This document shows positions 58,258 through 64,000 of a stretch of 64,000 nucleotides of DNA, piece after piece (position 1 is the first letter of the stretch; every line of letters begins with the position of its first letter). Origin of the DNA: Acidobacteriota bacterium (lineage in GTDB: Bacteria; Acidobacteriota; Terriglobia; Bryobacterales; Bryobacteraceae); NCBI GenBank assembly GCA_029776225.1, contig JAKOTR010000091.1:1-64000 (forward strand), given 5' to 3'. The notes below the pieces were generated by a model. That model did no database searches, was not told the DNA's origin, and worked only from the letters and a program-made list of their open reading frames with translations. Position numbers and translations under genes: made by a program.

Positions 58258-58947
58258 CTAGCACTTCTTTCTCTTGCGTGTAAATCGCTTTTTGAGCAGG
58301 AAGTAGAGGTTGAAAAGCCCGTCGCGCCAGGGGTTCAGCTTTATCTCGCCGAGGCGGGACGAGTACTGGATGGAAATCTCTCGAAAACGTATTTTGCGGT
58401 TTTTCAGGGCCTCGATCTTGATCTCTTCCGAAAACGACATGCCGTCGGATACGAGATCCATCTCTTCGAGTATGCTGCGGCGGAAGACCCACATCCCGGA
58501 CTGCGAATCGCGCACCCAGCGGAAGTAAAGCAACGACATGGCGAGCGACAGCACCACGTTGCCGAACTTATGCTTGAAGCTCATGGCGCGCGGGTCGCGC
58601 ACGGGGAACCGCGACGCGTTGAGAAAGTCCGCCTCCAGGTGCAGAAAGGCTTCCAGAAGATAAGAAATGGCGTCCACCGGGTAACTGTGGTCTCCGTCGA
58701 GCGTCACGATGATATCGCCTCGCGCGTTTGCGAATCCGCGGCGATAACTGCGCCCGTATCCTCGCACCTCCTCCCGGATTACCTGCGCGCCGTAGGCCCG
58801 CGCCACTTCGGACGTGCGGTCCGTCGAGCCGTTGTCAACCACGATGACCTCGTCGACGAACTCCGGCATGCGCTTCAGCACCTGCTCGATCCCCTGTTCC
58901 TCGTTCAGGCAGGGGATCACAACCGTTATGCTATGACCCTTGTACAT
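58258..58947 (-). CDS. Glycosyltransferase family 2, dolichyl-phosphate mannosyltransferase-like
   Basis: 229 residues. The start ITVVIPCLNEEQGIEQVLKR, VVDNGSTDRTSEVA and VTLDGDHSYPVDA (with a DGD metal motif) are of the DPM1/GtrB type, which make polyprenyl-phosphate sugars in the cytoplasm. It lacks the C-terminal membrane pair of GtrB, so it is of the soluble kind. The product could feed the GT39-like transferase at 1152. It begins the four-GT2 series. Confidence 0.88.
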   Translation of the reverse strand: MYKGHSITVVIPCLNEEQGIEQVLKRMPEFVDEVIVVDNGSTDRTSEVARAYGAQVIREEVRGYGRSYRRGFANARGDIIVTLDGDHSYPVDAISYLLEAFLHLEADFLNASRFPVRDPRAMSFKHKFGNVVLSLAMSLLYFRWVRDSQSGMWVFRRSILEEMDLVSDGMSFSEEIKIEALKNRKIRFREISIQYSSRLGEIKLNPWRDGLFNLYFLLKKRFTRKRKKC

Positions 58948-59021
58948 GACATCGGCGCGGCAGCTAGAACCCGGCGCGGAGGGAGGCCCCGCGGCGCGCG
59001 GGATCGAGCGTTGGCTCTATC

Positions 59022-59546
59022 ATGGTAACTGCTATGAGAATTGCCGCCGTTCTATTATCCGGCTTTTTGGCCGCGGCGTTGAACGCGGGAGCGCAGGTCT
59101 CCGCCGTGCGTTCGGTTTACTTCTTCCCGATGGGGAACAACCTGGAGCAGTACCTGGCCCACCGCATCACAAGTTCCGGTCTGTTTCTTGTCGTGACCGA
59201 CCCGAAGAAGGCCGACGCGATTTTCTGCGACCGTTTGGGCCCCTCGCTCGAAGCGCGCCTGAACGAGCTTTATCCCGAAACGGAGACGCCGGATGCCGCC
59301 GAAGCCAAGCCTGGCACAGCCGAGGAATCGGCGGGAAGGGTTGAGCAGGTAAAGCTGCAGGAGGAGCCTATACGCTTCTCATCCTTCGGCAGGGGCAAGG
59401 GGACGACGTTTCTGATCGACGCGCGCAACCGCACCGTGCTTTGGTCGTTCTACGCCGTGCCGAAGAACAGCTCGCCCAATGAGCTCGACCGGGTGGCAGG
59501 CCGTATCGTGGATCGGCTGAAGAAGGACTTCAAGAAGGCGAGGTAG
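59022..59546 (+). CDS. Small exported protein of unknown function
   Basis: 174 residues from the ATG at 59022 (an in-frame ATG at 59034 is possible and gives a better signal peptide). A hydrophobic signal (about 6-24, ending NAGAQV) is clear. The body has VRSVYFFPMGNNLEQYLAHR near the start and LIDARNRTVLWSFYAVPK near 130. The middle (about 85-112) is a low-complexity Glu/Ala stretch. No family is recognised, though it resembles small envelope proteins. It is divergent from the GT2 gene and converges on the ECF ATPase. Confidence 0.65.
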   Translation: MVTAMRIAAVLLSGFLAAALNAGAQVSAVRSVYFFPMGNNLEQYLAHRITSSGLFLVVTDPKKADAIFCDRLGPSLEARLNELYPETETPDAAEAKPGTAEESAGRVEQVKLQEEPIRFSSFGRGKGTTFLIDARNRTVLWSFYAVPKNSSPNELDRVAGRIVDRLKKDFKKAR

Positions 59547-59554
59547 CATCCGGC

Positions 59555-60244
59555 TCAGATCAGGCCGGCCTGCTCCAGAAGCGGCTCGTTTGCCAGAAGC
59601 TCTTCTGTCGGCCCGTCGGCGGCAATGCGGCCCGCGCGCAGCAGAAGCGTGCGGGTGGTTGTGCGGCGAAGGAAACCCAGATCGTGCGTGGCGATGAGCT
59701 TCGCCGCCGGAATCCGTTCGAGGGCGCCGGCCAGCAGGCGGACGGCGCGGCCGTCGAGCTCGGCGGTGGGCTCGTCGAGCAGCAGCAGTTCCGGATCGCG
59801 CATGAGGGCCAGGGCGAGGGCGGCGCGCTTGCGCTGGCCGAGGCTGAGGTGGGCTGCGGGGCGGTCACGATAGTCCTCCAGGCCGAAATCGGCAAGGCGC
59901 GCACCGGCCTCGCGGAAGGCTTTTTCGCGCTCCACGCCGCGGTTGAGCAGCGGCAGCGCGAGATCCTGCACCAGCGCGGGCATGAATAACTGGTCCTCGG
60001 GGTTCTGAAACACCATCGCGAGGCGGGCGCGGCTGGATCGGGAGGATGGCTCGCCGAACAGGCGCACCGTGCCCTTGGCGCGCAGCAGTCCGGCGATGCA
60101 CCACAGCAGCGTGCTTTTTCCCGAGCCGTTCGCGCCCACGATGCCTACGGATTCATTCCGGCCCACCGTGAAGGAGATGTCTTCGAGCACGGGCTGCGAA
60201 CCATATCCGAAGCTGAGGCGCGAAACTTCCAGCGCCGCCGTCAT
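59555..60244 (-). CDS. ecfA: ECF transporter ATPase (EcfA/CbiO-like)
   Basis: 229 residues from the ATG at 60244; the frame runs on to 60373 but the extension is non-coding. Walker A is GIVGANGSGKSTLL, the signature LSLGQRKRAALA and Walker B LLLLDEPTAELDG; MVFQNPEDQLF is the Q-loop with the FQNP usual in CbiO/EcfA. Only one ATPase gene is present, so it acts as a homodimer or with another elsewhere. It overlaps ecfT by ATGA. It powers uptake with the T and S components upstream. Confidence 0.9.
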   Translation of the reverse strand: MTAALEVSRLSFGYGSQPVLEDISFTVGRNESVGIVGANGSGKSTLLWCIAGLLRAKGTVRLFGEPSSRSSRARLAMVFQNPEDQLFMPALVQDLALPLLNRGVEREKAFREAGARLADFGLEDYRDRPAAHLSLGQRKRAALALALMRDPELLLLDEPTAELDGRAVRLLAGALERIPAAKLIATHDLGFLRRTTTRTLLLRAGRIAADGPTEELLANEPLLEQAGLI

Positions 60245-60789
60245 GAAACGATTCCAGCCAGGGATTGCGCGGCATGGAAGCGCTCGGCGCGCAGGAGGGT
60301 CCGGCGGAAGATGGAAACCACCGCCCAGCCGAGCGAGGAGAAGCCGCCGCGGCCCAGCGTCCCGCGAACGCACAGCCCGCGCGCCTGGAGCGTTCTGCGG
60401 CTTTCAGCCGCAAGGATCTCCGCGAAGTGGCGCACGAAAAGCAGAAACAGGCCGAACGTGTAGAGCCGCGAGCGCGGCGAAAGCTGCGAAGCCGCCCACT
60501 TCCACGGCGCTACTCTGAAGGCGGCGGTGGAGAGCAGAAAAACCGCGATGGTGCGCGCCGCAAGGGCAGGATCGGCGCCGCCAAACCAGCCCAGCGCCAA
60601 AATAACTCCCGCGAACATGGCGATGGGAACCAGCGACAAAAGTGCGGCTCGCAACCGGCGCCGCAGCGCGAGGTGAATCGCGAAAGCCGCGCCTGCCGCC
60701 GCAGCCAGCGGGATTCCAGCCAGGCGGGCGGAAATCACGGCCGCGGCCAGCAAACCCCCAGACGCAGCCAGCCGGAGCGCGTGCCCCAT
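60241..60789 (-). CDS. ecfT: ECF transporter T component (EcfT/CbiQ-like)
   Basis: 182 residues with about four or five membrane segments, shorter than the usual 230-270. The first Ala-Arg-Gly coupling motif is present in RRTLQARGLCVRG. The second, which should read about ARG, appears as AQSLAGIV at the very end and is degenerate, and the protein stops soon after. It may be a reduced but working T component. It overlaps the ATPase gene (ATGA) and the methyltransferase gene (TGATG). Confidence 0.7.
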   Translation of the reverse strand: MGHALRLAASGGLLAAAVISARLAGIPLAAAAGAAFAIHLALRRRLRAALLSLVPIAMFAGVILALGWFGGADPALAARTIAVFLLSTAAFRVAPWKWAASQLSPRSRLYTFGLFLLFVRHFAEILAAESRRTLQARGLCVRGTLGRGGFSSLGWAVVSIFRRTLLRAERFHAAQSLAGIVS

Positions 60790-61376
60790 CAAGACCTCCT
60801 CGCCTGCACCAGATACCAGCCCTCCCACTCCTCGCTGCGGATTACTTCCGTTCCCATGCTTTCGAGCAGGCCGGCGAGTTCCGGCGCGGGCGGGAGCCGG
60901 TCGTTGGCCACCGCGCCCCCGAGCGAAGCGTGAAACGCGTTCAGGGCGGCGCTGTCCATCAAGTGCCCGACAGAGAGCAGCCCGCCGGGGCAAAGGCATT
61001 CCACCAGGCTGCACAGCGTGCGCTCGGGAGGCTCGAAATGCGGCAGCACATTGAAGCAGAGCACCGCATCGAAAGAACCGGGAGCGAACGGAGGGTGGAG
61101 CGCGTCGCCGCAGACGTGCGCGAAGCGCGGGCCGTTGGACCTCGCGCGGTTGAGCGCCAGCATCCGCTCGGCCATGTCGAGTTCCACTGTGAAGGCCGCG
61201 CAATTCCGGCCCAGGTGCTCGACGAGAATCCCGGTGCCGCACCCGACATCCAGGATGCGGCTCGCGCCCGGGGGAACCGCGAGGGCGGTGAAGTGCGCCA
61301 CCTTTTCGGGGGCGTCCGGGGGAGCCGGCAGTTCGTCCCAGCGCGGGGCGAGTTCGTTGAAATAAGTCCTTTTCAT
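60789..61376 (-). CDS. Class I SAM-dependent methyltransferase
   Basis: 195 residues. Motif I is ILDVGCGTGILVEHL (about residues 41-55), motif II includes VELDMAERML, and CFNVLPHF with LCPGGLLSVG supplies the later strands. It is of the small UbiE/BioC-like group. Its place between the S and T genes of an uptake transporter is unusual. It may modify the imported compound, perhaps a cobamide, pterin or tetrapyrrole, but nothing in the sequence fixes the substrate. Confidence 0.88.
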   Translation of the reverse strand: MKRTYFNELAPRWDELPAPPDAPEKVAHFTALAVPPGASRILDVGCGTGILVEHLGRNCAAFTVELDMAERMLALNRARSNGPRFAHVCGDALHPPFAPGSFDAVLCFNVLPHFEPPERTLCSLVECLCPGGLLSVGHLMDSAALNAFHASLGGAVANDRLPPAPELAGLLESMGTEVIRSEEWEGWYLVQARRS

Positions 61377-61897
61377 GTTTCAAAGAGGGCGCTGCGGCGG
61401 TGAGACAAATACGTTAGCACAGGCGGAATGACCACGAGCTGGAGAGCGACTCCAGGCGCGCCCTGCAAGAGCACGGCCACCGAGGAGACGCCCGGCGGCA
61501 GATCGAACATCCTCGCCAGAAACCATGTAGACGCTGCGGCCGTAGCCCGCCCGGCGGCTATCGCCGAGAGCAGCGCCACCCAGCGGCGGGCAGGACGGTT
61601 GCGGTAAGCCGCCGACGCCACACCGGCCAGCACGGCTCCCTCCAGCGCCACTGTCAGCACAACGGGGGGATACAGCGGCGGCATGCCCGTGGCCAGGCAC
61701 GAGATGAGCGGCGTGAGCGCTCCGGTCAGCACCGCCCACCGCAGCGGAACCAGAAAACCGGCCAGCAGCAGGGGCAGCAGCATTGGAAGAAACTTGCTGC
61801 CGAGCCCGGCCGCGTGGAAGGCTACCGGCAGCACAAGCGCGAGCGCCGCCATCGCGGCGCTGATCACCATGGCGCGGAGGCGGTCGGCGTTCTGCAT
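61373..61897 (-). CDS. ECF transporter S component
   Basis: 174 residues with about six membrane segments. It begins MQNADRLRAMVISAAMAALA, and has LGSKFLPMLLPLLLAGFLVP and LTPLISCLATGMPPLYPPVV. This pattern fits S components of the energy-coupling factor class (substrate-binding integral proteins). The ATG at 61897 shares one base with the TonB-receptor stop (TGATG). The frame extends to 62008, but that part is a shadow of the receptor gene. The ligand is not recognised. Confidence 0.75.
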   Translation of the reverse strand: MQNADRLRAMVISAAMAALALVLPVAFHAAGLGSKFLPMLLPLLLAGFLVPLRWAVLTGALTPLISCLATGMPPLYPPVVLTVALEGAVLAGVASAAYRNRPARRWVALLSAIAAGRATAAASTWFLARMFDLPPGVSSVAVLLQGAPGVALQLVVIPPVLTYLSHRRSALFET

Positions 61898-63900
61898 CAG
61901 AAACTCACCGTGAAGCCGCCCGCAGCATTCGCGCCCGGCATGGGATATCCGGGCACCACTTCGTAGCGGCGGTTGAAGAGGTTGTCTACTGTCGCGAACA
62001 GGTTCCACTTGCGGTTCACCGGCACGGTCAGCCTGAGGACGCCGAGCAGGTACGGATCGAGTTCGCTGGTGTGCTGCTGGTCCGCCCAGCGCTTTCCGAC
62101 CAGCATGCCTCCGAAGGAAACGAAAGCGCGCCCCGCATCGAACTCGACCGAGTAGTTGAACTTATTGGCAGGAACGTAGGGGGCGAGGTTCGTCGAGCGG
62201 AGAGCGGCGTAGCCGGCCTGAATCGCCAGCCGGCGCTGCGCCCGCCACCGCAGCAGTGCTTCAATCCCCCGGTTCACCGCAGAGCCTGCGTTCAGCAGTT
62301 GCAGATTCGGGAAGCGGCCGGTGACGACGATGAGATTCGAGAGATCGGCATAGTAGGCGGTCAACGACGCGGTGAGTGAATTGTGCGGGCGGGCCTGCAA
62401 CGCCGCCTGGTAGTTCCAGACGCGCTCCGGTTCCAGCAGCGGATTCGGCGCGGGAAACAGGTACAGCTCACGGATCGTGGGGTTGCGAAAACCCTTCGCC
62501 ACCTGGGCGGAGAGCGTGTAGCCGGGCGCAAGGTCGTACGCGGCGCCGAATTCCGGAACCGCGATGGAACCGAACTGCGTGTTGCTTTCGTAGCGGACAC
62601 CCGAATTGAGGCGCAGGCGCGGCGCGGCGATCCACTGCGCGCGTGTGAAGCCGGCAGCGCTGGTGATTTCGTGCCGGCCGTAATCGGTAAAGCTGGCGAC
62701 GTTGCGGGCGCGCCCGCCGAAATTCAAAACATCGGTTCCGAATTCCAGCGTGAGCTGGGGAGTAAGCAGAACGTTCTGGTCGAGGCGGAAGCCGGAAGTG
62801 CGGTCCGTGGAGCGGAAACCGTCGGTGATGTAGTGCTTGCCGTGGCTCGACAAGGCGCGCATGTAGCCCCAGGTGCGGGCGGTGGCGTTGTGCAGGTTCA
62901 CGCTGAATCCGCCGCGTCCCACGGTTGCGTAACTCGAAGGTAGGGGGGCAGTGACGGGTCCGGGATCCTCTACGTAGAAATGCCCGTAGCGGCCTTCGAT
63001 TGAGGCCTTCCAGACATTCGAGAGGTCGTACCCGGCGGTGAGGGTGCCGTCCTGGCTGCGGAAGGCCGAACGGCGCCGGTCGCCCGAGGTATGCGAGACG
63101 CCGGCGTTCAAGGAATAATAGCCGCGGTCGAATCGCGTGCCGTGGGTCAGGTTGTGCTGGCCGGTATAGAAGGAGCCGAAGCTGGAAGTGAGCTTGGTGG
63201 TCATGCCTTCGGAGGGCTCCCAGTTCTTCACCTCGACGACCCCGCCCATGGCGTTGCTTCCGTAGAGCACCGAGGCGGGGCCCGCCACCACCGTCACGGC
63301 CTCCGCGCCCGAAAGGCTGTAGAAATCGGGCAGCGGGTGGCCCATCAACCCCTGAAAATCGGGGCGGCCGTCGACAACCACAAGAACAGCGGTGTTCGGC
63401 GACTCGCCGATGCCCCGGATCGAGATGCCGCCCGTGCCGTTGGTGGCGATGCCGTAGCCCATGGCGCCGCGCCGGGTAACAAAGGCGGACGGAACCACGC
63501 GGTCCACCGCGTCGAGAACCGTTCGCGCCCCAGTCCGCGCGATCTCCACGTTGGCGCCGGTGAGAGCGCTCGGCTGGGCATCGTCGCGAACGGCGACGTC
63601 AACCGAGTACCGCAGAATGGCGGGCCTCAAACGCAGGGGAATTGCTTCCGGCGAGGCCTCGGTGAGGCGCGCGCGCACGGGTTCAAATCCTGGCGCATGC
63701 ACGGCGAGGTCGCAGGGCGCGGCGAGCGGGATTTCGACAATGCCGTCGGGCCCGGTGGTCAGCACGACGGTAGAAGAGGCAGAGCGCGCTTCGATGTGCG
63801 CGTTGGGAACGGTGCGGTCCTGAGAATCGAGAACGCGAATGCGGATGGGTTGCGCTGCGGCGAGGGCGACAGCAAACAGGGCAAGGAGAGTGGCACGCAT
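61897..63900 (-). CDS. TonB-dependent outer-membrane receptor
   Basis: 667 residues. A signal peptide (about 1-16) and a carboxypeptidase-regulatory-like beta domain (about 20-95) come first. The plug follows: TGANVEIARTGARTVLDAV, then GISIRGIGESPNTAVLVVVDG and GPASVLYGSNAMGGVVEV. A 22-strand-type barrel runs to the C-terminal GGFTVSF, ending in Phe as required for outer-membrane insertion. It imports a metal complex, vitamin or sugar using TonB. It is the first gene of the ECF operon, so the same nutrient probably passes on through the inner-membrane S/T/A transporter. The inverted repeat at 63916 is 16 bases upstream of its start. Confidence 0.93.
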   Translation of the reverse strand: MRATLLALFAVALAAAQPIRIRVLDSQDRTVPNAHIEARSASSTVVLTTGPDGIVEIPLAAPCDLAVHAPGFEPVRARLTEASPEAIPLRLRPAILRYSVDVAVRDDAQPSALTGANVEIARTGARTVLDAVDRVVPSAFVTRRGAMGYGIATNGTGGISIRGIGESPNTAVLVVVDGRPDFQGLMGHPLPDFYSLSGAEAVTVVAGPASVLYGSNAMGGVVEVKNWEPSEGMTTKLTSSFGSFYTGQHNLTHGTRFDRGYYSLNAGVSHTSGDRRRSAFRSQDGTLTAGYDLSNVWKASIEGRYGHFYVEDPGPVTAPLPSSYATVGRGGFSVNLHNATARTWGYMRALSSHGKHYITDGFRSTDRTSGFRLDQNVLLTPQLTLEFGTDVLNFGGRARNVASFTDYGRHEITSAAGFTRAQWIAAPRLRLNSGVRYESNTQFGSIAVPEFGAAYDLAPGYTLSAQVAKGFRNPTIRELYLFPAPNPLLEPERVWNYQAALQARPHNSLTASLTAYYADLSNLIVVTGRFPNLQLLNAGSAVNRGIEALLRWRAQRRLAIQAGYAALRSTNLAPYVPANKFNYSVEFDAGRAFVSFGGMLVGKRWADQQHTSELDPYLLGVLRLTVPVNRKWNLFATVDNLFNRRYEVVPGYPMPGANAAGGFTVSF

Positions 63901-63915
63901 AATCCGCCGTTAATT

Positions 63916-63942
63916 GTAGCACAAAGCGAAAATTTGTGCTAC
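63916..63942. promoter_or_regulatory. Perfect 10-bp inverted repeat upstream of the TonB-ECF operon
   Basis: GTAGCACAAA (63916-63925) and TTTGTGCTAC (63933-63942) are perfect 10-base inverted repeats around the 7-base GCGAAAA. It lies 16 bases upstream of the receptor ATG and 16 bases beyond the stop of the next gene on the same strand. No T-run follows, so it is better read as an operator or leader hairpin than as a terminator. Confidence 0.6.
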
Positions 63943-63957
63943 GCGACGCGGATAGCT

Positions 63958-64000
63958 TCAGCCCGCCAGCTTCTCGTAGCTGTCCGGACCGCAGATGCGC
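63958..64000 (-). CDS. C-terminal tail of a gene cut by the window edge
   Basis: A TGA at 63958-63960 closes an open minus-strand frame that continues past the edge; the last residues read ICGPDSYEKLAG. Only 13 residues are visible, so the product is not identified. It is followed by the inverted repeat and the receptor operon. Confidence 0.45.
   Translation of the reverse strand, partial: RICGPDSYEKLAG

Noticed and set aside
61898-62008. N-terminal extension of the S component
   Set aside because: It lies in the TonB-receptor gene in another frame, and the ATG at 61897 gives a normal membrane start.

Overview
The window is high-GC bacterial chromosome and looks like an acidobacterium, most likely of the Bryobacterales/Solibacter type. 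This is an inference from gene content: an exosortase/EpsI pair with a PEP-CTERM target, ThuA and DUF1080 sugar-utilisation proteins, exported S55 and beta-propeller proteins, a dnaK-dnaJ-hspR operon, and a small basic protein I associate with acidobacteria. It spans the dnaA-dnaN-gyrB replication-origin locus (about 36.0-41.6 kb). The genes are densely packed, with many ATGA/TGATG overlaps. I see no CRISPR array, insertion sequence, prophage or rRNA.

Layout. 0-4.5 kb: surface-polysaccharide and protein-sorting genes (partial GT4 glycosyltransferase, GT39-like membrane transferase, EpsI, exosortase). 4.6-8.6 kb: exported S55 peptidase-like protein and exported beta-propeller protein. 8.8-13.1 kb: small basic protein and a carbohydrate-catabolism group (ThuA, DUF1080-PHP fusion, enolase-superfamily dehydratase). 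13.3-20.1 kb: ECF sigma factor with a membrane FecR-type protein, then a four-gene ABC exporter. 20.1-26.7 kb: PEP-CTERM protein, then ACP, FkbH-like HAD protein, polysaccharide deacetylase, Gfo/Idh/MocA oxidoreductase and class III aminotransferase. 26.8-31.4 kb: a decayed glycosyltransferase remnant, SlyD-type PPIase, a membrane protein/winged-helix pair behind a near-consensus promoter, undecaprenyl-PP synthase, M55 aminopeptidase and a Xer recombinase. 31.4-35.9 kb: orphan ModA, divergent from dnaK-dnaJ-hspR. 35.9-41.6 kb: tRNA-Gly(GCC), a DnaA-box cluster, dnaA, dnaN, gyrB.

The most striking locus is 41.67-49.29 kb. A MarR-family regulator with an extra C-terminal four-cysteine motif is translationally coupled to hdrC-hdrB-hdrA-mvhD-mvhG-mvhA and a hydrogenase maturation protease. 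This is a complete group 3c-like [NiFe]-hydrogenase/heterodisulfide-reductase set, of the type that bifurcates electrons from H2 in methanogens. A perfect 7-3-7 palindrome upstream of the regulator is a plausible operator.

49.4-52.8 kb is a coupled operon of a SRPBCC protein, a zinc alcohol dehydrogenase, two tiny charged proteins (42 and 55 aa) and a membrane-anchored SDR. 52.8-58.9 kb holds alanine racemase and five glycosyltransferases. 59-64 kb holds a small exported protein and an ECF-type uptake operon: TonB receptor, S component, methyltransferase, T component and ATPase. A 10-bp inverted repeat precedes it, and the tail of one more gene follows at the window edge.
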